DNA of 30,717 nucleotides from a virus, in IMG/VR virus record IMGVR_UViG_3300022539_000361, positions 1 to 30,717 of that record. One strand, written 5' to 3'. Position 1 is the first letter of the stretch, and each line of letters starts with the position of its first letter. Under the pieces are notes generated by a model. That model ran no database searches. It saw only the letters and a list, made by a program, of their open reading frames with translations, and was not told the origin of the DNA. A program made the position numbers and the translations under genes. Positions 24,274 through 30,038 of the stretch are shown here, in pieces.

Positions 24274-24426
24274 GTCATAAAAAGATAACCTTCGACCTAA
24301 CAAACATCGCAAGGTTCAGACTTGGAGCAATAATCTCAAACTGATATGACATAGTCCCTAAGACCTTTGTCATTTTAGACTAACCCTGAGTCTAAGCCTT
24401 TTAAGCGTCCCACGGACGCCTGCTCT

Positions 24427-25161
24427 CTATTTACTTGTAAATATATAGTTGAGGATATTTTTACCAAACCCTTTTTGCTCAACTACTGTGACACTATTTG
24501 CTTCTTCCCTTGCCACCTTAACGGCATCCTGAAGTTTCTCAATGCGTTCAATGATGGCATCACGCTCTTTTTCAGGTATTGCTCCCGAAAGATGAATCGT
24601 TGTCCAATGCCCTATTGTCTTATCAACCTTAATTAATTCTGTTTGTGCCGGATGTTCTGTAGTTACAGGATACTTGACAATAACTTCAACTTTCTTCTGA
24701 GTCTTAACTGTCTTCTCAGGCTCAGTTACATAACAATTCTTTGCCTCATCCAACTTCCAAACTCTATCTGTTGGCAAAGTAGGTAGATTAGTCGCCAAAG
24801 TTCGTAAATCGATAAGTTGCTTTTCAAGGAACAATAATACTGAAACAGGTACATCCTCCAAAATCGCAACACCATTTACAATTATAGAAGCCTTGGCAGA
24901 AGTATTTGCACATTCCTGCGTTGCCACAATATTAAGGAAACCTTCTAACTTCCCTTGAACAATCTTTAGTCCATCACTCACACGAAGTTGAACTGCTCGA
25001 CTTTCCGGTGGAAATACCTCACCCTCTTCTTCCTTTGGCAAATAAGTCCGAGCAATTCCAGTTATTCTATCTGGATACCAACCACGATGAATCTCTATTA
25101 AAAGTTTCTGTGCTTTTGTCTTTCTGCCCTGTACTAAGGCAATAACTTGATTGAGTCTCAT
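24427..25161 (-). CDS. unknown protein, DUF7873-like
   Basis: This 244-residue protein starts MRLNQVIALVQGRKTKAQKLL and has ITGIARTYLPKEEEGEVFPPESRAVQLRV, an arrangement that I associate with a conserved family of unknown function (DUF7873-like) in actinobacteria and their phages. The middle has repeated hydrophobic strands and VLLFLEKQLIDLRTLATNLPTLPTDRVWKLD. The C-terminal third ends in a helical segment (KERDAIIERIEKLQDAVKVAREEAN). A GGAAAGGAATAAATT ribosome site precedes the ATG. It is flanked on both sides by tRNA-like RNAs, so a role in RNA handling is possible but unproven. Confidence 0.65.
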   Translation of the reverse strand: MRLNQVIALVQGRKTKAQKLLIEIHRGWYPDRITGIARTYLPKEEEGEVFPPESRAVQLRVSDGLKIVQGKLEGFLNIVATQECANTSAKASIIVNGVAILEDVPVSVLLFLEKQLIDLRTLATNLPTLPTDRVWKLDEAKNCYVTEPEKTVKTQKKVEVIVKYPVTTEHPAQTELIKVDKTIGHWTTIHLSGAIPEKERDAIIERIEKLQDAVKVAREEANSVTVVEQKGFGKNILNYIFTSK

Positions 25162-25208
25162 AATTTATTCCTTTCCAATGGGTTTACAATAAATTTTACT
25201 TTTCAAAA

Positions 25209-25312
25209 TAGGGTGGGTAGGATTCGAACCTACAACCTCCGGCCCCGCTCACACAACACTCGTCTGCATGAACATGGCCGGTGCTCTTATATTCCAACTG
25301 AGCTACCACCCC
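25209..25312 (-). tRNA. tRNA-like RNA with expanded anticodon arm
   Basis: The minus strand folds as acceptor GGGGTGG with CCACCCT, TA, D stem GCTC/GAGC with a 13-base loop, then a long central arm, variable AGGTT, T arm GTAGG-TTCGAAT-CCTAC and discriminator A. The total is 104 bases against about 76 for a normal tRNA. The anticodon position holds CCGGCC/GGCCGG, a 2x2 internal loop, a second 8-bp helix (GTTCATGC/GTGTGAGC, some G-U) and an 11-base loop AGACGAGTGTT. No U33-anticodon-purine loop is visible. It may be a non-decoding tRNA mimic or a tRNA with an unusual intron. No CCA is encoded. Confidence 0.6.
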
Positions 25313-25315
25313 AAT

Positions 25316-25513
25316 ATTATTGACTTTCCAAAATAATTAGGCCATCCTTGGCCTCTCGTCCCTGGTAACAAAATAAATAGTTTCATCAGCAGACATCCTT
25401 GAATACACAATCATCAAAGTATAAGGAGTTTACAATGACATCCACTATCCCTGCCTTCGTGGACAACCCGTAGTTTGACGTTGGTGTACAGGGGTCAAAT
25501 CGAGCGTCAGCAT
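25316..25513 (-). other. intergenic stretch with possible leader peptide and hairpins
   Basis: This 198-base stretch has no clear gene. A 25-codon frame at 25414-25337 (MIVYSRMSADETIYFVTRDE) is coding-like but lacks a ribosome site. A hairpin with arms TTTGAC and GTCAAA lies near 25474-25498. On the plus strand an AAGGAG precedes a 12-codon frame, which I do not count as a gene. Confidence 0.4.
25328..25354 (-). terminator. short intrinsic terminator upstream of the tRNA-like RNA
   Basis: The minus strand reads AGGCCA, loop AGGA, TGGCCT, then AATTATTTT. The 6-bp perfect stem with a short loop and following T-rich run fits a weak rho-independent terminator or attenuator ahead of the tRNA-like RNA. 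Confidence 0.5.
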
Positions 25514-25693
25514 TTAATCTGAAGTTGACTTCTCACCTTCGTCCGGCTTGGCCTCTTCAGTTGTCTCAACAGGAACAGCAGCCGATGGGGGCTCCTCAAC
25601 TGCCTCAGGTTCTGTTACTTGAGGTTCTTCTGCTGCCTGAGGTTCTTCTTCAGTCTTCTCAGCTTCTTGATTACAATCATGTTCTTCTGCCAT
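25514..25693 (-). CDS. small acidic Pro/Glu-rich protein
   Basis: This 59-residue protein starts MAEEHDCNQEAEKTEEEPQ and is almost wholly Glu, Pro, Ala, Val and Thr, with repeated EEPQ and PVET-like units. It is surely disordered. The ATG at 25693 has an ideal GAAAGGAGTACCA ribosome site. Short acidic proteins near head genes may act as chaperones, DNA mimics or scaffolding helpers; nothing here decides between these. A promoter-like sequence lies just upstream. Confidence 0.65.
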   Translation of the reverse strand: MAEEHDCNQEAEKTEEEPQAAEEPQVTEPEAVEEPPSAAVPVETTEEAKPDEGEKSTSD

Positions 25694-25742
25694 TGGTACT
25701 CCTTTCAAAATAAGTGTTAACTTCTCAAATAGCATATACTAT

Positions 25743-25771
25743 ATTATAGTAGATAATCGCTGTAACTAAAG
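25743..25771 (-). promoter_or_regulatory. possible sigma70-type promoter
   Basis: A perfect -10 hexamer TATAAT (minus strand, 25748-25743) lies in the gap after the minor head protein gene, about 50 bases upstream of the acidic peptide gene. The -35 region is poor (CTTTAG about 17 bases away). The context TACTATAATATA is shared with the better promoter at 29957-29985. Confidence 0.4.
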
Positions 25772-25789
25772 AATAAAAATAAAATTATT

Positions 25790-26752
25790 CTATCTCAAAA
25801 CTGGAAGACCTGCTTCTACACGCCTCTTCCTTTCTTCCCAAATTGTTTTTGCTAATATAGCCCTTTTTATAAGAAACGCCTTTCGCCTTCTATGAACCTT
25901 TTTTACAAATGGCAGCCAAGCACATCGACAATTCGGGTGGAGAGGAATTCTACCCCTCGCTTCAGATATTGTCATTACTTCACCTTCCAAAGCACCACAG
26001 GATTCACATACGCGGTCATCACCCGCTGTCATCCACTCAGCCATCAATCCAACTTCCTCCACCCCTAACCTCTCAAACGAATCCAATTGCCCCTCCGCAT
26101 GTGCATATATAACCTCCGTCCTTGCTATAACCAACGCTCGCTTCTTCGTTATATCGGCAACATTATTCCTTAATTCTCTCGCTATGGTTCTTGGTCCATC
26201 TCCTTTTATCAAACCATTTGCCAATATCCTGCTCATCTGCTGTCCCATTACAGCAGTAACACCCTTCAACTCATCAAATGCCCTTGTATATATCAATTCA
26301 ATCTTTGAAAGTACCACAGGAGCAGCAAAAGCCTCTCGTAGAAACTGTGCCTTCCCTCCCTCATAAAAAGCAATATCCTTAGCCAATGCTTCTTTATGAA
26401 CCTGCGTATATGCCCGCATCATCCCTTTTCTATAAGCACTCTCAGCATAAACAGCACTCCAAGGCTTTCCACTAAGAGCATCAATACTCAGTATCTTAGC
26501 GTCAATCTGTTGCTGTAACCACTTGCGATATGCTTTTACTTTATTAGCATCAGATTTGAATCTCCAAGCCTGCTTTGGAACCTGCTGCATAAAAGTCAAT
26601 GGCTTAGAAATATCCAATCCAAGTGCATCATCCCCTACAATCAATTCCTGTATAGCTTTGCTAACCGCAGTAAACCTCCTCTTCATATCAGCCATATATC
26701 GCTTCCGAAGAAAAGTCGTTCTGCTGGGGTCACGTTTTAGTGGATTACGCAT
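25790..26752 (-). CDS. minor head protein, SPP1 gp7/Mu gpF-like
   Basis: This 320-residue protein is the minor head morphogenesis protein that associates with portal and early capsid. The C-terminal third carries the family signature: ITKKRALVIARTEVIYAHAEG, then MTAGDDRVCESCGALEGEV and IPLHPNCRCAWLPF, with cysteines and histidine set as in SPP1 gp7/Mu F proteins. The N-terminal 200 residues are helical. I chose the ATG at 26752, with AAAGGA six bases upstream, which overlaps the stop of the preceding small gene; in-frame ATGs further upstream lie within that gene. Normally this gene is next to the portal gene, but about 3.5 kb of small genes separates them here. Confidence 0.9.
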   Translation of the reverse strand: MRNPLKRDPSRTTFLRKRYMADMKRRFTAVSKAIQELIVGDDALGLDISKPLTFMQQVPKQAWRFKSDANKVKAYRKWLQQQIDAKILSIDALSGKPWSAVYAESAYRKGMMRAYTQVHKEALAKDIAFYEGGKAQFLREAFAAPVVLSKIELIYTRAFDELKGVTAVMGQQMSRILANGLIKGDGPRTIARELRNNVADITKKRALVIARTEVIYAHAEGQLDSFERLGVEEVGLMAEWMTAGDDRVCESCGALEGEVMTISEARGRIPLHPNCRCAWLPFVKKVHRRRKAFLIKRAILAKTIWEERKRRVEAGLPVLR

Positions 26753-26966
26753 CCAATATCCTTTCATGCCAAACAGCAAAACACAAATCTCGGAAGATAG
26801 GACTATGTAACTCAAGTTGCCAAGGAATTTCTCTCAATATACATTCCTTACAATTTTGCCATACAAAAGGATAAATCTCTTTTCCTTTATATTCTTTCAT
26901 ATGGAGGCAAAACATCTTGAACAATTTCTGAACTTGCTTCTTGGCTAAATCATTTGACATTGACAT
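26745..26966 (-). CDS. small unknown protein
   Basis: This protein of about 73 residues begins MSMSNDLAKKQVQKLFKMFCLHMKEYKGK and has later cysteines (WQNCKECILREIPW, then DLCFAVWHERI). An upstream GAGG supports the ATG at 26966; a second ATG two codons later is possible. It overlaps the gene before it by 17 bases and the minor head protein after it by eight. It has no recognised family; the CxxC-type spacing could bind a metal. Confidence 0.55.
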   Translation of the reverse strand: MSMSNDLAKKQVQKLFKMFCLHMKEYKGKEIYPFVWQNCKECILREIPWQLELHSPIFRDLCFAVWHERILDA

Positions 26967-27168
26967 TCTGATTATCCCTCGACAATCCAAGTTTTCTTGC
27001 TATTGGAACTATTATCATTCTCTTCATCCTCCTACCTTGTGAAATAAACCTTTGCTTATTAAGTTTAACATTCACCAAATCATCAGTTTTTACTAACCTA
27101 CCATGAACAGGACAAAGCATATTTGGCCCCATTCCTAAATGATAATTACATTCACATTTCTTATCCAT
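26950..27168 (-). CDS. small Cys/His protein, possible zinc binder
   Basis: This 72-residue protein starts MDKKCECNYHLGMGPNMLCPVHGRLV; the Cys-x-Cys, His and CPVHG residues in the first 23 positions could form a zinc site. The remainder is very basic (RFISQGRRMKRMIIVPIARKLG), so nucleic-acid binding is plausible. The start ATG shares a base with the stop of the twin-arginine-like gene (TAATG). Confidence 0.6.
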   Translation of the reverse strand: MDKKCECNYHLGMGPNMLCPVHGRLVKTDDLVNVKLNKQRFISQGRRMKRMIIVPIARKLGLSRDNQNVNVK

Positions 27169-27593
27169 TACACTTTTCTCCTAAACCAAAATTCCTCTTC
27201 AACCAAAAGATTAACCTGTGTTCTGCGAAAATTCATAATATCACAATCTTCAGTAGATATTACAAGAGGTAATATTTCTTTACCGTCTATATACATCTCC
27301 TCTACACTACCAACCTTATTATATACGCAATGATGCCAAACACTTAATGCAAAATCCCCTTGGAGTTCTACATCTTTCCCAGACACCTCAATATAATCAT
27401 CACTCCCAACTAAAGACATTGAATCCTTACCAAAAACTTTATCAGATTTCGGAGGTTTTACAGGTAGCATAGGAGGCATATCTTCCTGACTAATATGAGG
27501 AAGCCTTGATTTCCCTATAAACATTGATGTCAATCCCATACATACATAACCTAAACTCCCAATTGCTTTTTTAATAAATTCTCTTCGTTTCAT
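27168..27593 (-). CDS. unknown protein with twin-arginine-like signal
   Basis: This 141-residue protein begins MKRREFIKKAIGSLGYVCMG, a twin-arginine-type motif (KRREFIKK) with a following hydrophobic core to about residue 27. After a Pro-rich linker (PPMLPVKPPKSDKVFG), the chain is acidic and beta-like (LVGSDDYIEVSGKDVEL). The end has an unusual FWFRRKV. It shares the signal type, but not its overall sequence, with the 23100-23648 protein. Export through the host Tat pathway is inferred. The start overlaps the upstream stop as TAATG. Confidence 0.6.
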   Translation of the reverse strand: MKRREFIKKAIGSLGYVCMGLTSMFIGKSRLPHISQEDMPPMLPVKPPKSDKVFGKDSMSLVGSDDYIEVSGKDVELQGDFALSVWHHCVYNKVGSVEEMYIDGKEILPLVISTEDCDIMNFRRTQVNLLVEEEFWFRRKV

Positions 27594-27793
27594 TATTTAT
27601 CCTTCCCTATACACTTGTTCAGATTTGCAATCATTTTATTAAGTCTAAGAGCTTTATTTACAACTCTCCTTATCATCTTGTTAATCCGTCTAAAATAAAC
27701 ACTTTTCGTAATATCCAATACTCCTTCAAGTGTACCATTCTTAAACTTAAAACCTCTTATTACACAACCTTTTAATTTGCCTTTTAATTTCAT
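27593..27793 (-). CDS. small basic unknown protein
   Basis: This 66-residue, strongly basic protein starts MKLKGKLKGCVIRGFKFKNGTLEGVLD and continues with FRRINKMIRRVVNKALRLNKM. Alternating Lys and hydrophobic residues suggest a short beta hairpin followed by a helix, as in small nucleic-acid-binding proteins. An AAGGGAAG ribosome site precedes the ATG and the stop overlaps the next start. Confidence 0.6.
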   Translation of the reverse strand: MKLKGKLKGCVIRGFKFKNGTLEGVLDITKSVYFRRINKMIRRVVNKALRLNKMIANLNKCIGKDK

Positions 27794-27807
27794 ACCACTT
27801 CCCTTTT

Positions 27808-28026
27808 TTAATCATCTTCATTTGTCACAAACACATCCTTATCAACAATACCTCTTCCTTTCTCTAATCTCTCCAAAAGCTGTTTTGAATATAATTCACT
27901 ATCATCTCCATCGTGTTCACGTCTATATTGATGGCCATATCCACAAGTACATATTCCTGCTTCTGGCATACCAATATTTTCTAAAACAGCATATATTGTA
28001 CAATCACCATCATGTCTCGTTTTCAT
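27808..28026 (-). CDS. small acidic unknown protein
   Basis: This 72-residue protein begins MKTRHDGDCTIYAVLENIGMPEAGICTCGYGHQY, with three cysteines and several histidines near the start, and then an acidic helical end (YSKQLLERLEKGRGIVDKDVF). A small metal-binding fold is possible. An AGGAGAAGATAA ribosome site is present and ATGA couples it to the upstream gene. No family is recognised. Confidence 0.6.
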   Translation of the reverse strand: MKTRHDGDCTIYAVLENIGMPEAGICTCGYGHQYRREHDGDDSELYSKQLLERLEKGRGIVDKDVFVTNEDD

Positions 28027-28253
28027 TTATCTTCTCCTAATATAATCGCCCATCTTTCCTCTGATGTTCTTTTAGGTATATTTGGTTTGACTTTCTTTCG
28101 ATAAACATAATTCGCAAATTTCGCTATATATTTCCCACGCAATTCATTTTCATTTTTCAAAAATGACTTACGCCATACATTCGCACTTAGCACACTCAAT
28201 TTACAATATATCCAAAACCATATTCGCAATCTCTTTGTTAAAAACCTTTCCAT
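28023..28253 (-). CDS. small basic unknown protein
   Basis: This protein starts at the ATG at 28253 (MERFLTKRLRIWFWIYCK) with GGAAGGGAATATA upstream; an in-frame TTG five codons earlier is unlikely. The first 25 residues are hydrophobic and aromatic and could be a membrane anchor. The rest is basic, with KKVKPNIPKRTSEERWAIILGEDK at the end. Length 76 residues. No family is recognised. Confidence 0.55.
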   Translation of the reverse strand: MERFLTKRLRIWFWIYCKLSVLSANVWRKSFLKNENELRGKYIAKFANYVYRKKVKPNIPKRTSEERWAIILGEDK

Positions 28254-28271
28254 TATATTCCCTTCCAATTA

Positions 28272-28436
28272 TCATTTACTTCCATAAAACTTTCTCGTAA
28301 ACGAAACAGCAAGAGTAGATATCCCACCACCTGCATTCATTCGCTTAATATGGTTATTCATTCCAAACCTTTTACTGACCCTGTTAGGTATTTTAACCTG
28401 ATGTGAATTCTCTGGATTCTTTTTGTAATCTGCCAT
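28272..28436 (-). CDS. 54-residue basic protein, paralogue of 28673-28771
   Basis: This short gene encodes MADYKKNPENSHQVKIPNRV, then SKRFGMNNHIKRMNAGGG and an end AVSFTRKFYGSK. It has a good AAGGATTAGAGA ribosome site. The first 25 residues align with the 32-residue protein at 28673-28771 (KKNP...Q.KVPN...KR). The C-terminal part is unique. The fold is unknown; the basic, polar sequence hints at nucleic-acid or virion binding. Confidence 0.6.
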   Translation of the reverse strand: MADYKKNPENSHQVKIPNRVSKRFGMNNHIKRMNAGGGISTLAVSFTRKFYGSK

Positions 28437-28472
28437 TCTCTAATCCTTCATTTGCTATAAATACATCCTTAT

Positions 28473-28673
28473 CTACCTTTTTAACAATTCAATCTGCTTC
28501 CTAATATCAAGCAATTCTTTTAATGCTTCCCTAATCGTAGGTAATTGAACAAAAAGAGTTGGATTCTTAAAACAATCTATACTCACCATTACTTTTTCAA
28601 CAACCGATATCGCTTCTCTTAATTCATCATCACTTCTTGGCTGACCTGTTTTGTCTATCATCCCTATTCCCAT
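28473..28673 (-). CDS. small helical unknown protein
   Basis: This 66-residue protein begins MGIGMIDKTGQPRSDDELREAISVVEKVM and closes with IREALKELLDIRKQIELLKR. It appears to be two helices with heptad-like spacing, possibly a coiled-coil dimer. Its ATG shares a base with the stop of the 32-residue gene (TAATG) and has GGAAGGAAATA upstream. No family is recognised. Confidence 0.6.
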   Translation of the reverse strand: MGIGMIDKTGQPRSDDELREAISVVEKVMVSIDCFKNPTLFVQLPTIREALKELLDIRKQIELLKR

Positions 28674-28771
28674 TATTTCCTTCCTTTCTCGTGCATTGCT
28701 ATTCTTTTCCTAATTTTATTTGGAACTTTGATTTGATATGGTTGTTTTGGATTCTTTTTACGTTGAGTCAT
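28673..28771 (-). CDS. 32-residue basic protein, paralogue of 28272-28436
   Basis: The frame encodes MTQRKKNPKQPYQIKVPNKI, then RKRIAMHEKGRK. It is similar to the N-terminus of the 54-residue protein nearby: both read KKNP, then Q.K(V/I)PN, then KR. It overlaps the upstream gene by 14 bases and the downstream start by three. A GAGG lies nine bases before the ATG. The matching paralogue makes this tiny gene credible. Confidence 0.55.
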   Translation of the reverse strand: MTQRKKNPKQPYQIKVPNKIRKRIAMHEKGRK

Positions 28772-29072
28772 TATCGACAACCTCAATTAACTTGTCAAGA
28801 GGCATTATCCCTTCACAAGCATCACATCCGTACTTGTCACGTATCTCATAAACAAGTTGATGAACCGCCACCCTTATAGAACGTTGAGGGTCATGGCGAG
28901 AATGAGCAATACACATTTTCTGAGCCTGGTCACATAAAGCTGATGCATCATCTATACGATTTTCATCAATATCAATAACCAACAAACCCCTTCCCTGGGT
29001 TACAAAATCGTTGTAATACTCAAAATCCTTCAATGAACCACCACGACCTATATGATTGTCTATTTCTTCCAT
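28758..29072 (-). CDS. unknown protein, 104 residues
   Basis: This protein starts MEEIDNHIGRGGSLKDFEYYNDFVTQGRG and has a mixed alpha/beta middle (LLVIDIDENRIDDASALCDQ) followed by a helix with IRVAVHQLVYEIRDKYGCDACEG. The CDAC motif could bind a metal. It is the longest cytoplasmic-looking product in the small-gene cluster. No family is recognised. The ribosome site (GGAAAG) is rather far from the ATG at 29072. Confidence 0.6.
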   Translation of the reverse strand: MEEIDNHIGRGGSLKDFEYYNDFVTQGRGLLVIDIDENRIDDASALCDQAQKMCIAHSRHDPQRSIRVAVHQLVYEIRDKYGCDACEGIMPLDKLIEVVDNDST

Positions 29073-29074
29073 GC

Positions 29075-29620
29075 TTACAATAATCTTTCCTTCCCTACAG
29101 AACCAAGAAGTATTGTTCTCTGCTTCCTAAGTTCCTGCCATCGTTTTTGATAATCACCAGGCCAAATATATGTAATTACAGGACTATCTTCTAAAGGCCA
29201 CAAAACAGGAGCTTCATTTACTGTAACCACCTGGATTACAATAGTACCTTGACTCGATTTCGATTTCCTCGGAGGAGAAGGTGAATCTGTCGCCTTGAGA
29301 ACAACATACCATATTCCCACTTGAGTAATCTCTGGAGTCCATTGAAGCCTCCAATCATTAGCATCATTGATAATATACACACCTGGAGGAGCATCCACTA
29401 TTGTTATCACAAAAGGGTCATCTTGAGGGTCTGTGCAATTTATATCTACAATCATAAAATCTGTTGCTTCAATTGACACACCACCCAGTTTCTTCCCAAC
29501 TATCTGATTAGGTTCGTATGGAAAAGGTATCTTACCAGGCGAAAATATTATAGAAGCTGACACCACAATACTTGCAAATACCAAAATCATACCCATTAAT
29601 AACACAATTCTTTTTCTCAT
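29075..29620 (-). CDS. secreted Ig/cadherin-like domain protein
   Basis: This 181-residue protein has an N-terminal signal segment (MRKRIVLLMGMILVFASIVVSA). The middle resembles a putative-Ig/cadherin-like domain: a PGVYIINDANDWRLQWTPEIT segment, GIWYVVLKATDSPSPP and the closing IVIQVVTVNEAPVL, which is the NEAPV linker between such domains. The C-terminus is short and basic. The ATG at 29620 with AAAGGAG six bases upstream is preferred to an earlier in-frame start. Such domains mediate surface contact. In a phage the protein may alter the infected cell surface; that is inferred. Confidence 0.7.
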   Translation of the reverse strand: MRKRIVLLMGMILVFASIVVSASIIFSPGKIPFPYEPNQIVGKKLGGVSIEATDFMIVDINCTDPQDDPFVITIVDAPPGVYIINDANDWRLQWTPEITQVGIWYVVLKATDSPSPPRKSKSSQGTIVIQVVTVNEAPVLWPLEDSPVITYIWPGDYQKRWQELRKQRTILLGSVGKERLL

Positions 29621-29633
29621 TTTCTTTCTCCTT

Positions 29634-29843
29634 TCAATCATTATTATTCTTTCTTAATTCCCTTAGTTCCCTCTGCACCCTTTTACAATGTGCTTGTATT
29701 CTCACTTCACGTTCTGGTGTAAATACCTGTTCACCACCTATAGTTAGTGAATGATAAACATCACCACCCCTAAAACTTCTCATTCTATTACACCCTAAAC
29801 CCTCCCCAAAATTGAAATCGAAATCCGTTTCGAAATCTCTCAT
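29634..29843 (-). CDS. small unknown protein
   Basis: This 69-residue protein begins MRDFETDFDFNFGEGLGCNRM, has a central RGGDVYHSLTIGGEQVFTPE and a C-terminal helix rich in Arg, Lys, Glu and Asn. A TTAAGGAAATAACTC ribosome site precedes the ATG. It lies between a hydrophobic peptide gene and the secreted Ig-like gene. Family unknown. Confidence 0.55.
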   Translation of the reverse strand: MRDFETDFDFNFGEGLGCNRMRSFRGGDVYHSLTIGGEQVFTPEREVRIQAHCKRVQRELRELRKNNND

Positions 29844-29846
29844 GAG

Positions 29847-29933
29847 TTATTTCCTTAATATCTTTATAAATCCATTAAAAAGGAAAGAGAGCAAGATTTT
29901 GATAACATTGCACAAAGAAAGCAAGTATCTCAT
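29847..29933 (-). CDS. possible 28-residue hydrophobic peptide
   Basis: A short frame encodes MRYLLSLCNVIKILLSFLFN, then GFIKILRK. It is one hydrophobic helix with a basic end, as in small membrane-active peptides. AAGGGG lies nine bases upstream and a good promoter lies just beyond. The stop is four bases before the next ATG. Tentative because of its size. Confidence 0.4.
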   Translation of the reverse strand: MRYLLSLCNVIKILLSFLFNGFIKILRK

Positions 29934-29956
29934 TTGTAGCATCCCCTTCCATTTAT

Positions 29957-29985
29957 ATTATAGTAAATTAACAGTATAACCTCAA
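29957..29985 (-). promoter_or_regulatory. sigma70-type promoter within the cluster
   Basis: On the minus strand TTGAGG (29985-29980) and a perfect TATAAT (29962-29957) are 17 bases apart. The -35 box matches consensus at four of six positions. It would start transcription in the gap between the 30039 gene and the 29933 peptide and could drive the whole small-gene cluster. The rest of this 195-base gap is AT-rich with no other gene. Confidence 0.6.
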
Positions 29986-30038
29986 AATAAAAAAATAAAA
30001 ATATCTTCTCTCATTTAGGTTATCCTTTCTATTCATTA

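Larger units (their letters stand above)
24079..24426 (-). ncRNA. structured RNA holding a permuted tRNA-like domain
   Basis: This 348-base gap contains two tRNA halves in reversed order. Read on the minus strand, a 3' half comes first: a T arm AATGG-TTCGATT-CCATT, then CCCCTTC, ending at 24245. After 22 bases a 5' half follows from 24222: GAAGGGG, TA, D arm GCTC-AGTGGTA-GAGC. The acceptor strands pair perfectly over 7 bp. Sequences after the D arm (AGGTT, AGACTT, GAG at 24198-24179) pair in register with CTC, AAGTCT and AACCT at 24327-24312, giving a long arm where the anticodon stem should be. Further hairpins lie at 24375-24395 (7 bp), 24346-24373 and 24403-24420. No normal anticodon loop can be assembled. 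It could be a permuted tRNA-like RNA, a circularising permuted intron-exon unit, or a decayed relic. Confidence 0.55.

Noticed and set aside
24079-24426. A tmRNA gene in permuted two-piece form
   Set aside because: The 3'-before-5' order fits, but the D stem is canonical, the acceptor lacks the alanine G-U pair and tmRNA GGGG start, and no tag reading frame ending in an ALAA-like sequence was found.
25209-25312. Archaeal-type bulge-helix-bulge intron in the tRNA
   Set aside because: The central arm has a 2x2 internal loop and an 8-bp helix, not two 3-base bulges separated by 4 bp, and the ribosome sites point to a bacterial virus.
25436-25474. Plus-strand peptide gene after AAGGAG
   Set aside because: The frame has only 12 codons, lies opposite to all other genes and lacks a promoter; chance is the simpler reading.
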